Source: Alloacidobacterium dinghuense (GTDB taxonomy: Bacteria > Acidobacteriota > Terriglobia > Terriglobales > Acidobacteriaceae). From it: a DNA stretch of 64,000 nucleotides. The stretch spans positions 3,038,001-3,102,000 of the forward strand of contig NZ_CP060394.1 in NCBI RefSeq assembly GCF_014274465.1, written 5' to 3'. Of this stretch, positions 24,558 through 33,919 are shown piece after piece. The notes below the pieces were generated by a model, which was given only the letters and a program-made list of their open reading frames with translations, searched no databases and was not told the DNA's origin. A program made the translations under genes and the position numbers. How positions within the stretch are numbered: position 1 is the first letter of the stretch; each line of letters begins with the position of its first letter.

Positions 24558-26798
24558 ATGTCGAACCCCGAAAAGTTTTACCTCACCACCCCGATCTACT
24601 ACGTCAACGCTCGCCCGCACATTGGCCATGCATACACCACCATCGTGGCCGATGCGATCGCACGTCGCAAGCGCGCCCTCGGCATCGACACCTGGTTCCT
24701 CACCGGAACCGACGAGCACGGCCAGAAGATCGAGCGTTCTGCAAAGCAGGCCGGAATCGACCCGCAGCACTTCACCGACAAAGTCGCAGCAGAATTTCGC
24801 GGCCTGTGGGACCGCTTGGGTCTCACCTACGACGACTTCATCCGCACCACCGAGCCGCGCCACAAGCAGGCCGTGCAGAAATTCTTCACTCTGCTTAAGG
24901 AACGCGGATACATTTACAAGGGCTCGTATACCGGCCAGTATTGCGTCTTCGATGAGGCTTTCGTCGATGTTCCTCCGGGTGCTCCGTGTCCGGACTGCGG
25001 CCGTCCCACAGAAACCCTCAGTGAAGAGAACTACTTCTTCAAGCTCTCGGCCTTTGAGCGCAAGCTACTTGAGTTCTACGATGCAAACCCCGACTTCATC
25101 CGCCCCGAGACGCGCCGCAACGAGGTGATCTCGTTCGTGCGCAGCGGCCTCAAGGATCTGTCCGTAAGCCGCACCAGCATCAAGTGGGGCATCCCCGTTC
25201 CCGGCGACGAGCAGCACGTCATCTACGTCTGGCTCGACGCGCTCGCCAACTACATCACTGCTCTCGGCTACGGGAGCAGCGACGCATCGAAGTTCGATCG
25301 CTACTGGGCCGCCGATCTGCAAATCGTGGGCAAGGAGATCAGTCGCTTCCACTGCGTCTATTGGCCCGCGTTCCTGATGGCCGCCGGACTGCCGCTGCCA
25401 AAGAGCATCGTCGCCCACGGCTGGCTGCTCTTTGAAGAAAGCAAAATGTCAAAGTCGCGCGGCAACATCGTGCGCGCCGAAACGATTCTCGATGTCCTCG
25501 GAGCCGATGCGCTGCGCTACTTCCTGTTGCGCGAAATTAGATTTGGGCAGGATGGCAGTTTTTCATTCGATGCGTTAGTTCAGCGCTATAACGCTGACAT
25601 GGCTAATGGCTACGGAAATCTCGTTAGCCGCACGCTGACTATGATTCAGAAATATTTTGACGAAGCAATTCCGGAAGCGGACATAAGAACTACTCCGAAT
25701 TTATCAGGGGATCCCTTGCGGCCCCCGCATAGTGAAACAGGCGGCCTAGTTCTACTACAGGATATAGCCCAAGGTGCGATTGAGCCTGTAGCAGAGGACT
25801 ACGACAATCTTCGATTTGCCGCTGCTCTTGAGAGAATATGGTTCGTCGTTGCAATGGTAGACGGCGAATTGACCAGCAAAGCGCCTTGGAAAGATCTTGT
25901 TGGCTTTTCAAAAGAAGAGCAGGAAAAATACCGCGCAGAAATTCTCTATACCGCAGCCGAAGCCATCCGCATCATCACCGCGCTCGTCTATCCCATCATT
26001 CCCGACGCAGCCGCCAGAGTATGGGCTCAATTGGGCCTCGGCGACATCAAGAAAGCCGATCTGAAAAATCTCAAATGGGGAGACCTCAAGCCCGGCACAA
26101 AACTCGGCGAACTCGGCCCCGTCTTTCCCCGCGCAGAAAAGGACGCGATCACACGTATGCAGGAAATCGAACAGCAGAACAACACCCCGAAACCGGATGA
26201 GGCTCCAGCCGCCGTGCCCGCTCCAGCCGAAGTCGCAGGCGCGGCAGCAGCCGCAGGCCAGAGCAGAGCACACGCCGCCCCGGAGCACCACACCTCGAAG
26301 CTTGAATCCATCGTGGACGGATTGGCCGTCGCTATGTCGGAATCCACCAGCGAAAGCAGCACAGTGGCGGCATTCGCGGGTGCGATCCGGGCCGATATCA
26401 CCGGCGGACCGCGGGAAACTCCAGCTGCGGCGCAAGCCACGGCAGCTTCGGAGGCGCCCGCAGTTCCGGATAAGATCACGATCGACGACTTCGCCAAAGT
26501 CGAGCTGCGTGTCGCGCAGATCAAAGTCGCCGAGCGCGTTCCGAAAGCTGACAAGCTGCTGCGTCTCGAAGTCGACCTCGGCTATGAAACGCGCCAGATC
26601 CTTGCAGGAATTGCGGGAGCCTATGAGCCGGAATCGCTGATCGGCCGCAAGGTCATCATCGTCGCCAACCTTGCGCCGCGCAAGCTGCGCGGACTCGAGT
26701 CAAACGGCATGATCGTCGCCGCTTCTTTAGGCGAAAAGGACAAGCCGGTGCTCGCCGGCTTCCTCGAAGACGTGGAAATCGGCGCGCGGCTGAAATAA
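24558..26798 (+). CDS. metG: methionyl-tRNA synthetase with C-terminal tRNA-binding domain
   Basis: 746 residues. Class I motifs are TPIYYVNARPHIGHAYTT (HIGH) and KMSKSRGN (about residues 296-303). A zinc knuckle segment, PGAPCPDCGRPTE, has one visible CXXC pair. The anticodon-binding helix bundle extends to about residue 530. A low-complexity Ala/Pro/Glu/Ser linker of about 90 residues is followed by an EMAP-II-like tRNA-binding OB fold (DFAKVELRVAQIKVAERVPK...GLESNGMIVAA). It charges initiator and elongator tRNA-Met. From about 25540 to 25930 the codon use shifts to AT-rich codons (AGA, TTA, ATA, GTA) unlike the GC-rich flanks, yet the frame is intact. Confidence 0.95.
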   Translation: MSNPEKFYLTTPIYYVNARPHIGHAYTTIVADAIARRKRALGIDTWFLTGTDEHGQKIERSAKQAGIDPQHFTDKVAAEFRGLWDRLGLTYDDFIRTTEPRHKQAVQKFFTLLKERGYIYKGSYTGQYCVFDEAFVDVPPGAPCPDCGRPTETLSEENYFFKLSAFERKLLEFYDANPDFIRPETRRNEVISFVRSGLKDLSVSRTSIKWGIPVPGDEQHVIYVWLDALANYITALGYGSSDASKFDRYWAADLQIVGKEISRFHCVYWPAFLMAAGLPLPKSIVAHGWLLFEESKMSKSRGNIVRAETILDVLGADALRYFLLREIRFGQDGSFSFDALVQRYNADMANGYGNLVSRTLTMIQKYFDEAIPEADIRTTPNLSGDPLRPPHSETGGLVLLQDIAQGAIEPVAEDYDNLRFAAALERIWFVVAMVDGELTSKAPWKDLVGFSKEEQEKYRAEILYTAAEAIRIITALVYPIIPDAAARVWAQLGLGDIKKADLKNLKWGDLKPGTKLGELGPVFPRAEKDAITRMQEIEQQNNTPKPDEAPAAVPAPAEVAGAAAAAGQSRAHAAPEHHTSKLESIVDGLAVAMSESTSESSTVAAFAGAIRADITGGPRETPAAAQATAASEAPAVPDKITIDDFAKVELRVAQIKVAERVPKADKLLRLEVDLGYETRQILAGIAGAYEPESLIGRKVIIVANLAPRKLRGLESNGMIVAASLGEKDKPVLAGFLEDVEIGARLK

Positions 26799-26809
26799 GC
26801 GAGGTCTAA

Positions 26810-27637
26810 TTGCTCATCGATTCCCACGCGCATCTCGACAGTCCGCGCTACGACGAGGACCGCGACGCCCTGCTCGAGCGCGCGTGGCAGGCTGACGTGC
26901 GCAGCGTGCTCTCCATCGGCATCGGCGACGGTCCGGATACAATGTACCGCGCCCTTGAGCTGAGCCGCGAATATGCCGGCCGGCCGGAAACGCCGCGCAT
27001 CCTCGCCACCGCAGGAGTCCATCCCCACGAAGCACAGCTCTGCGACGAAGCTGCGCTCACCAAACTCAACAACTTATTACAGGAACCGGAAGTCATCGCC
27101 TGCGGCGAAATCGGGCTCGACTACTTCTATGACCACTCGCCGCGCGACACGCAGAAGACAGTCTTTCGCCAGCAAATGGAAATCGCTGCCGCCTACAAAA
27201 AGCCCATCATCATCCACTGCCGTCCCTCGGACAACAGCACCAACGCCTGGGACGACACGCTGGACACGATCGAAACCGAATGGGCGCCGAAAGGACTGGG
27301 CGGCATCCTGCACTGCTTCACCGGCGAATGGGACCATGCCCGCCGCGCGATGGATTGCGGCTTTCTCATCTCCTTCGCGGGCAACATTACTTTCCCGAAG
27401 GCGCAGCCGATCCGCGACGTGGCCGTGCAGGTCCCACTCGATCGCATGCTGGTCGAAACCGACGCGCCATTTCTTGCTCCGGTGCCCAATCGCGGTAAGC
27501 GCAACGAACCCGCCTGGGTCGCTGGAGTCGCCGAAAAACTGGCCGAAATCCGCAATCTGTCTGCTGACGAAGTAGCTTCCCATACCACGGAAAACTTTCA
27601 CCGATTTTTCAGTATCACAGCGAGCATGGCACACTGA
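26810..27637 (+). CDS. tatD: TatD-family metal-dependent deoxyribonuclease
   Basis: A 275-residue TIM-barrel hydrolase with start codon TTG, 11 bases after metG. Metal-binding motifs are DSHAHLDSPRYDEDRD (HxH) at the N-terminus, ACGEIGLDYFYDHSP (Glu), IIIHCRPSD (His), GILHCFTGEWDHA (His) and LVETDAPFLAPVPNRGKRN (Asp) near the C-terminus. TatD/YcfH enzymes are 3'-5' DNA exonucleases; the YcfH-type gene commonly follows metG, as here. The protein is probably co-transcribed with metG. Confidence 0.92.
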   Translation: MLIDSHAHLDSPRYDEDRDALLERAWQADVRSVLSIGIGDGPDTMYRALELSREYAGRPETPRILATAGVHPHEAQLCDEAALTKLNNLLQEPEVIACGEIGLDYFYDHSPRDTQKTVFRQQMEIAAAYKKPIIIHCRPSDNSTNAWDDTLDTIETEWAPKGLGGILHCFTGEWDHARRAMDCGFLISFAGNITFPKAQPIRDVAVQVPLDRMLVETDAPFLAPVPNRGKRNEPAWVAGVAEKLAEIRNLSADEVASHTTENFHRFFSITASMAH

Positions 27638-27684
27638 GATCAGTGGTTTGCGCGGATAATCTGCCGTAGAGAGCGAGATCGGGT

Positions 27685-28185
27685 ATGGCTCAGGACAATT
27701 CATTCGACATCGTAAGCAAAGTTGACATACAGGAAGTGCGTAACGCAATCGAGCAGGCTATCAAAGAGGTGCGCGCGCGTTTCGATCTGAAGGACTCGCA
27801 CTCGGAAATCAAGCTCGAAGGCGACGACGCTATCCAACTTGCCTCCGCCGACGAGTACAAGCTGGAGGCGGTCAAGGAGATCCTTGCGCAAAAGCTGGTC
27901 AAGCGCGGCATATCGCTCAAGGCGCTTACCTATGGCAAGCTCGAACCCGCCACCGGATCGAGCGTTCGCCAGAAGATCACGTTGCAGCAGGGCATCCCCG
28001 GCGAAAAGGCGAAGGAGATCGTCCGCATCATTAAAGATTCCAAAAAGAAGGCGCAAGCATCCATTCAAGGTGATACCGTTCGTGTCAGCAGCAAAGATCG
28101 CGATACTCTACAGGAAGTGATCGCGATGCTGAAGGCGAAGGACCTCGGCATCGACATGCAGTTTACGAACTACCGGTCGAACTAA
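27685..28185 (+). CDS. YajQ-family (DUF520) nucleotide-binding protein
   Basis: A 166-residue protein covering the whole YajQ family: DNSFDIVSKVDIQEVRNAI at the start, RFDLKDSHSEIKLEGDD, GISLKALTYGKLEPATG, KITLQQGIPGEKAKEIVRII and VRVSSKDRDTLQEVIAML at the end. YajQ has two ferredoxin-like domains and binds nucleotides. A Xanthomonas homologue acts as a c-di-GMP-responsive co-regulator. No target can be told here. It lies 47 bases after tatD. Confidence 0.92.
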   Translation: MAQDNSFDIVSKVDIQEVRNAIEQAIKEVRARFDLKDSHSEIKLEGDDAIQLASADEYKLEAVKEILAQKLVKRGISLKALTYGKLEPATGSSVRQKITLQQGIPGEKAKEIVRIIKDSKKKAQASIQGDTVRVSSKDRDTLQEVIAMLKAKDLGIDMQFTNYRSN

Positions 28186-28207
28186 AGGAAGAGCAGGACC
28201 CAGTTTT

Positions 28208-29218
28208 TTGAGCACGAGCGAAGAGCCAGTGAGTACAACGACCATAGCGACGGCGAAAGAAGTCTTCGATCTTCTCCACGATGACCTGCGCGCCATCGAA
28301 CGCGAGTTCGGCGATGACGCCGTCTCCTCCGTCAAGGCCATCACGGAAATTTCCGACTACCTGCGCGAAGGCGGCGGCAAACGCATCCGGCCCTCACTCC
28401 TGCTCCTCTCAGCAAAATCCCAGGGTTATTCCGGAGGCGGTATGGTCCGCCTCGGCGCGGTCGTCGAAATGGTGCACACGGCCACCCTCGTCCACGACGA
28501 CATCATCGATGCAGCAGATACGCGCCGTGGCCGCCCCTCAGCCAACACCACGTGGGGTAATTCGAAATGCGTGCTGGCCGGTGACTGGCTCTATATGCAG
28601 GCCTTCCGTGTCGCTCTGGAAGAACGCAATTTCCGCGTGCTCGATCTACTCATCGGCCTGACGCAACAGATGGTCGAGGGCGAACTTCTACAAATGGAGA
28701 CTCTGGGCCGTCCGGTCACCGAGCGGGAATATAACGACCTGATCTACCGCAAGACCGCCTGTCTCTTCGAAGTCTCAATGAGGCTGGGCTCAGTGCTCGC
28801 CAAGGTGAACGGTAAGACAGAAGCATCCATGGGCGAGTACGGCCATGCGCTCGGCCTAGCTTTCCAGATCGTCGATGACATACTGGATCTCACTGCAAGC
28901 GAAGAGGTCCTAGGCAAGCCCGTCGCCAGCGATCTGCGTGAGGGGAAGGCAACTCTTGCCGTCATCCACTCACTTGAGAACGGCACTCCTACCGATCGTG
29001 AAGCGATCCTTACCGTGCTTACGGACCAGAACTTCGAACGTGTAACACACAAAGAGATTCTTGCGATCCTCTCTCGTAACCAGTCCGTCGATTACGCAAT
29101 GAACATCGCCTTCCGGCACGCGGAAAGAGCGCGCGCCGCGCTTGCTTCCCTGCCGGATTCAGACTTCAAGCGTGCGCTCCTCTGGGTACCGGATTTTGTC
29201 GTCGCCCGCGATAAGTAG
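28208..29218 (+). CDS. polyprenyl diphosphate synthase (trans, long chain)
   Basis: A 336-residue isoprenoid synthase that elongates allylic diphosphates with IPP, probably for the menaquinone side chain. It has GGGKRIRPSLLLLSAK, the first aspartate-rich motif LVHDDIIDAADTRRGRP, and the second aspartate-rich motif FQIVDDILDLTASEEVLGKP followed by DLREGKATL. The residues before the first DDxxD (MVHTAT) are small, as in long-chain (octaprenyl-type) enzymes. The start is TTG at 28208 after AGGAAGAG; GTG at 28229 is an alternative. It is in line with yajQ. Confidence 0.92.
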   Translation: MSTSEEPVSTTTIATAKEVFDLLHDDLRAIEREFGDDAVSSVKAITEISDYLREGGGKRIRPSLLLLSAKSQGYSGGGMVRLGAVVEMVHTATLVHDDIIDAADTRRGRPSANTTWGNSKCVLAGDWLYMQAFRVALEERNFRVLDLLIGLTQQMVEGELLQMETLGRPVTEREYNDLIYRKTACLFEVSMRLGSVLAKVNGKTEASMGEYGHALGLAFQIVDDILDLTASEEVLGKPVASDLREGKATLAVIHSLENGTPTDREAILTVLTDQNFERVTHKEILAILSRNQSVDYAMNIAFRHAERARAALASLPDSDFKRALLWVPDFVVARDK

Positions 29219-29260
29219 CAATCAGTCACTTCCGCGCTACTGTGCTATTCTTTCGAGTTC

Positions 29261-29668
29261 ATGTCTCAAGAACGCACAACTCCCATTCGGGTGCTCGTAG
29301 CAAAACCCGGCCTCGACGGCCATGATCGAGGTGCGAAGATCATCGCCCGCGCCTTACGTGACGCCGGAATGGAAGTCATCTATACGGGCCTGCGCCAAAC
29401 CCCAGAAATGATCGTCAACGCGGCCATCCAAGAAGACGTCGATTGTGTCGGCCTCAGCATTTTATCTGGTGCTCACAACGCCATCGTGCCTCGCGTGACA
29501 GCATTGTTGAAAGAACGCGGCGCAGACGACGTTCTCGTCGTGCTCGGTGGAACCATCCCCGAGCAGGACGCCGAATTCCTAAGATCAAAGGGTGTAGCTG
29601 CCATCTTCGGACCAGGGACACCCCTCGAAACCACCATCAGCTTTATCCGCGAAAAGGTGAAGTCGTAA
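29261..29668 (+). CDS. B12-binding subunit of a methylmalonyl-CoA-type mutase
   Basis: 135 residues forming a stand-alone cobalamin-binding Rossmann domain. It has [18 protein letters not shown] with the DxHxxG motif whose His ligates cobalt, [27 protein letters not shown] (SxL), [11 protein letters not shown] (GG) and AIFGPGT. This is the small subunit of split acyl-CoA mutases; the large catalytic subunit is not in the window. It could act in propionate or branched-chain metabolism together with the carboxyltransferase at 48.6 kb, which is inference. Confidence 0.9.
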   Translation: MSQERTTPIRVLVAKPGLDGHDRGAKIIARALRDAGMEVIYTGLRQTPEMIVNAAIQEDVDCVGLSILSGAHNAIVPRVTALLKERGADDVLVVLGGTIPEQDAEFLRSKGVAAIFGPGTPLETTISFIREKVKS

Positions 29669-29786
29669 CACCTGCGATGAGGGCAATCAGGACCACGTAG
29701 CCCACCAAACACCGTGACAGCCTGCGGACGTACCATCCCATGGGACTGAGATTAGAACGAAATGAATGCTATCGCAGTTGCTGGAG

Positions 29787-30098
29787 CTACTGCCGTTGGA
29801 AGGGATCTTTCTTCTGCTCGCGTGGAGGCGTTGGACGGCCCTCTTCGGCTCCGACGCTCTGCCGCGCTTCATTGTCATTCAGAGGCTGTAGGCCATCCGG
29901 CCCCGCTGCGGTGGGTGATCCCGGTACTGGCGGCTGTCCTGAAGCGGGGGCAGAAGCGGTGAGGTCAGGCTTGCCAGTCGTCGTTTCATCTGAGAGATAT
30001 TGCCACGACGCATGCGCCTTGTTGGAACGTCCTGTTTCACAGCCGGTCACCAGTAACAGAGCAGCTGAGGTGAGAAGAATCGTGCGAGCGAACGTCAT
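29787..30098 (-). CDS. small putative lipoprotein
   Basis: 103 residues. A signal sequence with a hydrophobic core (TILLTSAALLL) ends in lipobox VTGC. The mature part is short, Pro/Ser/Ala/Gly-rich, and probably disordered, with a charged C-terminal end (PREQKKDPFQRQ). It has no recognisable domain. The gene is preceded on the minus strand by the thioesterase gene. Confidence 0.55.
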   Translation of the reverse strand: MTFARTILLTSAALLLVTGCETGRSNKAHASWQYLSDETTTGKPDLTASAPASGQPPVPGSPTAAGPDGLQPLNDNEARQSVGAEEGRPTPPREQKKDPFQRQ

Positions 30099-30159
30099 GC
30101 AATCCCTCCGCTGTCGATTCTAATGCAGAGATCGGATACACATAGTTCGTTTACCGCTG

Positions 30160-30181
30160 AGCGTGAAAAAAAATTCACGCT
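30160..30181. terminator. hairpin just after the ybgC stop
   Basis: AGCGTGAA (30160-30167) and TTCACGCT (30174-30181) flank AAAAAA. It begins 2 bases beyond the thioesterase stop codon. On the minus strand the T-run is inside the loop and not after the stem, so its strength as a terminator is uncertain. Confidence 0.4.
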
Positions 30182-30183
30182 TA

Positions 30184-30597
30184 TCACCGCAGCTGTGTAC
30201 GCAAGGCCGTCGCATACTTGTCCGGTAACGTGCGCTTTTGCATCCGACCATCGACAACGACATGCGTTGTCTGGGCTTCAGCCAGAAGCTGAAATCCTTC
30301 GCTGCGCAAAAGACGATAGGCGAACTTGACCACTCCTGATCGCAACGCAACGATGCGGGTTTCAAGTATCAGCAACTCGTCATAGCGAGCCGGCGCCTTG
30401 TAACGGCAGGTGGCCTCGACGACGGGAAGATGGCAATCGTCCATCACTTCCATTTGTTTGTACTCAAACCCGAGTTCACGCAGACATTCGACGCGTCCCA
30501 TTTCAAACCAGACAAAATAGTTGGCGTGGTAGACGACGCCCATCTGGTCGGTTTCTGCGTATCGTACACGCACTGTGATCGTTGAGGTTTGCTGCAT
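30184..30597 (-). CDS. acyl-CoA thioesterase, YbgC/4-HBT family
   Basis: 137 residues of hotdog fold that hydrolyse acyl-CoA thioesters. Motif VRYAETDQMGVVYHANYF carries the catalytic Asp of the 4-hydroxybenzoyl-CoA thioesterase/YbgC group. It is followed by WFEMGRVECLRELGFEY, the helix that binds the CoA side. I start at the ATG at 30597, where the family begins. A GTG 18 codons upstream (30651) is in frame, but a terminator-like hairpin would then be inside the coding region. In many bacteria ybgC sits with tol-pal; here it follows rseP. Confidence 0.88.
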   Translation of the reverse strand: MQQTSTITVRVRYAETDQMGVVYHANYFVWFEMGRVECLRELGFEYKQMEVMDDCHLPVVEATCRYKAPARYDELLILETRIVALRSGVVKFAYRLLRSEGFQLLAEAQTTHVVVDGRMQKRTLPDKYATALRTQLR

Positions 30598-30615
30598 GCA
30601 GATTTGAGTGTAAAC

Positions 30616-30640
30616 AAGAAAAAAGCCCGCGCGGAGCAGG
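30616..30640 (-). terminator. possible weak terminator after rseP
   Basis: On the minus strand, CTGCTCCGCGCGGGC followed by TTTTTTC forms a short GC-rich stem with a T-run. It lies about 25 bases past the rseP stop and before the preferred ybgC start. The stem is short (four pairs with one wobble). Confidence 0.3.
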
Positions 30641-30664
30641 TTTCCACTCACTTTGCCGTCAAAT

Positions 30665-32038
30665 TTACGGCTTCAGTTTTGAAAAGATGTTGAACTTCGA
30701 CACGTCATTGAACATGACGAAGACAGCGAAGAGCACCAGCATCACAAACGCAACCTGGTAGATGCGCTCTTTAAATTGCTGGTTGAGATCGCGGCGGATG
30801 GTTCCCTCGATCAGCAGCAGCAAAATCATGCCGCCATCGAGAATCGGTATCGGCAGCAGGTTAAAGATGCCCAGGTTCAGGCTAATAAGGGCCATCAGCG
30901 TGATGATCGGCTGCCATCCGGGCATGGTGATCGCCTCGCCCGTATCACGCGCAATCCCGATCGGCCCGCTCAGTTGCTGCACATTCGAGCGCCGCGTCAC
31001 GAGACGATGCAGCACGTCAAGAATATATCCAGAGTTATGCAGATTGAAGCTGATTGAACGGCTGACAGCCGCGGAAAGAGGGAGCTGTTCGACGCGGAAA
31101 GGTGGCAGGTTGGCCTTGAAACCCAGACGATAACCCATCTGTCCGGCGCCGTTGTCAGCCCAGGTTGGCTGTACATGCAGCGACTGAGGCTTTCCATCGC
31201 GATCGACATTGAGCGTTACCGGCTGGCCATTCTGCTGCTGCAGAAACGCCATCACCGCAGGCACTGAGTGCAGTGGCTGTCCGTTAATGGATTGGATAAT
31301 GTCTCCCGCCTTCAACCCAGCCTTGTCCGCCGGGAAACCGGGCTCAACATCATGCACTTTTAGCGGATCAGTCTGATAGCGCGGAATGAGACCAAGGGAC
31401 TCAATTTCGAAATCCTGCCCTTTGGTCGTATCGAGAAGGTAAAGATCGCTCGAAAATTGCTTAGTCTGGCCGTCTTCGTTTCGCTCGACGGTAAATGGAA
31501 CCGTGGAATTGGCATCGAGCACCGACCGGATGCGCATTTTTTCCCATGTCGGGTTCTGATCTTTGTCGAACTTGATGATGCGATCGCCGGACTGCAATCC
31601 GGCATGAGCCGCCGCCGAATTCGGCGGAACAAAGTCAACAACCGCCGGACCGTAAAGATACTGCTCTACTTCGTTGTGCATCATGTAGTAGCCGGTCATC
31701 AGCACAAAAGCGAGGAGAAAGTTTGCAACCGGACCAGCTAGCCCGATGAGCACACGCTGCCAGCGAGGATGCGAAGCGAATTCCCCTGGATCCCCAGTGC
31801 GCTCTTCACCCGGATTCTCGCCCGCCATCTTGACGTAGCCGCCCAGGGGCAACAGGCTCAGACGGTAATCCGTGTCGCCGCGGCGGAAGCCAAAAAGCCG
31901 CGTGCCGAAGCCGACCGAAAATACTTCAACGCGAACACGGAAAAACTTTGCCACCGCAAAGTGGCCTAACTCATGCACGAGCACCATGATGCCGAGCACA
32001 ACGAGCATGGAGAGAATAGCGGTTAGAGCGAAAGGCAT
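30665..32038 (-). CDS. rseP: site-2 intramembrane metalloprotease RseP
   Basis: 457 residues. The first membrane helix has VHELGHFAVAKFF (HExxH, residues 22-26), zinc-binding and catalytic. The C-terminal helix carries LLPIPILDGGMILL with the third metal ligand Asp. Two PDZ-like regions lie between (about 130-200 and 210-300; SAAAHAGLQSGDRIIKFD and GFPADKAGLKAGDIIQSING). It cleaves anti-sigma factors in envelope stress. It follows dxr by 28 bases, as in the usual dxr-rseP order. Confidence 0.95.
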   Translation of the reverse strand: MPFALTAILSMLVVLGIMVLVHELGHFAVAKFFRVRVEVFSVGFGTRLFGFRRGDTDYRLSLLPLGGYVKMAGENPGEERTGDPGEFASHPRWQRVLIGLAGPVANFLLAFVLMTGYYMMHNEVEQYLYGPAVVDFVPPNSAAAHAGLQSGDRIIKFDKDQNPTWEKMRIRSVLDANSTVPFTVERNEDGQTKQFSSDLYLLDTTKGQDFEIESLGLIPRYQTDPLKVHDVEPGFPADKAGLKAGDIIQSINGQPLHSVPAVMAFLQQQNGQPVTLNVDRDGKPQSLHVQPTWADNGAGQMGYRLGFKANLPPFRVEQLPLSAAVSRSISFNLHNSGYILDVLHRLVTRRSNVQQLSGPIGIARDTGEAITMPGWQPIITLMALISLNLGIFNLLPIPILDGGMILLLLIEGTIRRDLNQQFKERIYQVAFVMLVLFAVFVMFNDVSKFNIFSKLKP

Positions 32039-32066
32039 GTCTTTGTCTAGAACCTATAAGCGGGCG

Positions 32067-33254
32067 TTAAGACCGTGGGGCAGTAACTTCATGTCCGGCC
32101 CTAATTAGAACCTCCCGAGCCATTTCACGCGCCAGCCTGTCGCAAGCCAGTACTTCGCTGATGGTCCCTGGATGGTTCTCGGGGATTGCCTGCAGTACTC
32201 CTTCTATTGTACGCGCGATCCCCGGAAATGGGATGCGTCTTTCTAGAAAGGCGTCGACGGCGATTTCGTCTGCCGAGTTAAGTGCAATGCAATGAGCGCC
32301 GCCTTTTTCCGCCGCCTCATAGGCCAAGCGAAGACAAGGAAAACGGGTAACATCTGGCGGCTCAAAGTTCAGTTGGCCGAGCGCCGCCATGTCAAAGGTC
32401 AAGTCCGACTCGACTCGCTCCGGATAACTCATGGCGTAAAGAATCGGCAACCGCATGTCGGTTACAGAGATTTGCGCCAGGATGCTGCCATCGATGTATT
32501 CGACCAATGAGTGCACGGTCGATTGCGGATGCACCGTGACTCTGACCGCGGACGGTGGCAAGTTAAAGAGACGACATGCTTCGATGATTTCCAAGCCCTT
32601 GTTCAGCATGGTCGCCGAATCAACTGTAATGCGCCTTCCCATCACCCATGTTGGGTGCTTGAGCGCCTGCTCAACAGTGATGTCCTCGAATGCATTGAGC
32701 GGGAATGTGCGAAACGGCCCCCCGGAAGCAGTCAGCCAGATGCGCCGTACCTCATTCTTCGTTCCGGCCCGCATGCACTGATGCACCGCATTGTGCTCGG
32801 AATCGATCGGCAGCAAGGGAACATTTTTCGCTCGCGCCGCAGCCGTCAGAATCTCTCCCGCAGCAACCATCGCCTCCTTATTCGCGAGCCCAATTGCCTT
32901 CCCTGCTTCTACTGCCGCATAGGTGGCCTCCAGCCCAGCAACCCCTACAATGGCTGAAACAACGAAATTCACTTCTGGCAGAGTAGCGACCCGTACCGTA
33001 CCTTCGGTTCCGTAGACAACCTCGACACCGCTAACACCGGCACCCTTCAGTCTGTCCGAGAGGGTCGCGGCCAGTTCTTCCGTTGCTACCGAGACGGCAC
33101 GAGGGCGCCAGCGCGCGCACTGTTCAAAAGCCAGGTCGATATTTCGTCCGGCAGCGAGAGACGCGACAGCAAAGCGATCAGGAAAGCTCTCAATGATGCT
33201 TAACGTGCTCTGTCCAATCGAGCCGGTCGAACCGAGGATAGCGATCTGTTTCAA
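32067..33254 (-). CDS. dxr: 1-deoxy-D-xylulose 5-phosphate reductoisomerase
   Basis: About 395 residues; the second enzyme of the MEP isoprenoid pathway, making MEP from DXP with NADPH. It begins KQIAILGSTGSIGQSTL (NADPH loop). The rest includes IGLANKEAMVAAGEIL, PIDSEHNAVHQCM, LTASGGPFRTFPL (substrate Ser), HPTWVMGRRITVDSATMLNKG and HPQSTVHSLVEY. I start at the TTG at 33254, 8 bases after an AGGAGCGG Shine-Dalgarno. The longer ATG at 33320 would overlap the upstream DinB gene. It is transcribed with rseP. Confidence 0.95.
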   Translation of the reverse strand: MKQIAILGSTGSIGQSTLSIIESFPDRFAVASLAAGRNIDLAFEQCARWRPRAVSVATEELAATLSDRLKGAGVSGVEVVYGTEGTVRVATLPEVNFVVSAIVGVAGLEATYAAVEAGKAIGLANKEAMVAAGEILTAAARAKNVPLLPIDSEHNAVHQCMRAGTKNEVRRIWLTASGGPFRTFPLNAFEDITVEQALKHPTWVMGRRITVDSATMLNKGLEIIEACRLFNLPPSAVRVTVHPQSTVHSLVEYIDGSILAQISVTDMRLPILYAMSYPERVESDLTFDMAALGQLNFEPPDVTRFPCLRLAYEAAEKGGAHCIALNSADEIAVDAFLERRIPFPGIARTIEGVLQAIPENHPGTISEVLACDRLAREMAREVLIRAGHEVTAPRS

Positions 33255-33270
33255 AATCTGAGCCCCGCTC

Positions 33271-33819
33271 CTAATCCTTCGTTGATGACGCGGCTTGCGA
33301 CCACGGCGGCACAACGCCAATCATGCGCGTATATGCGATCAGCTGTCCCATATGTTCATTATCGTGGATGATGATGCGCAGGTACATGCCGTCCACCGTG
33401 ACTTGCTTACCGGCGATCGTGACTTTGCGCTGGAGATCACCTGGCTTCAACTGCGCGCGGCCTGTCTTCACAGCATCCAACGAGCGTTTCAGCCAGTTGA
33501 TCACTTCGGGTTTGGCAGTAACCGTCTTTTCCATGCCCTCCGTAAGATCTGGCGGCATCTTCGGACCGGTCACGCTCAGCAGATAGAAATTTGCCAGTGC
33601 AATATGCATAAAGACTTCGCTCACCGACCGCACTCCCGGCGCAGGACGCCATGAGTACTTGTCGGCGGGAATCGCTTCAGCCAACTCGGTCAATTGACGG
33701 GAAACGTGCACCCACTCACCGTCATAACCTTCCCATAGGCCCTCAAATTGATCTTTCGTCTCAGCAAGTGTAGTGACTGCAGTCAAAACCAGAACCGCGA
33801 GCAGCAGAAACCGCTTCAT
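33271..33819 (-). CDS. secreted DinB-superfamily protein
   Basis: 182 residues from the ATG at 33819. A signal peptide (KRFLLLAVLVLTAVTTLA) is followed by a four-helix bundle. The bundle has LTELAEAIPADKYSWRPAPGVRSVSEVFMHIALANFYLL and ends with IIHDNEHMGQLIAYTRMIGVVPP. The His of HIALAN and the HDNEH pair occupy the usual metal-binding places of DinB/YfiT-like proteins. The substrate is unknown. It sits between cdsA and dxr, 16 bases before the dxr start, so it has been inserted in this conserved cluster. Confidence 0.82.
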   Translation of the reverse strand: MKRFLLLAVLVLTAVTTLAETKDQFEGLWEGYDGEWVHVSRQLTELAEAIPADKYSWRPAPGVRSVSEVFMHIALANFYLLSVTGPKMPPDLTEGMEKTVTAKPEVINWLKRSLDAVKTGRAQLKPGDLQRKVTIAGKQVTVDGMYLRIIIHDNEHMGQLIAYTRMIGVVPPWSQAASSTKD

Positions 33820-33919
33820 CGTTTTTCTCCCAGACCCATTTGCAGACCACCTGCCCTGCATGATTCTAAAACCACCGCACTGAATATGGCGCCATAGGCG
33901 CATCTGCTGTCTGCAATGC

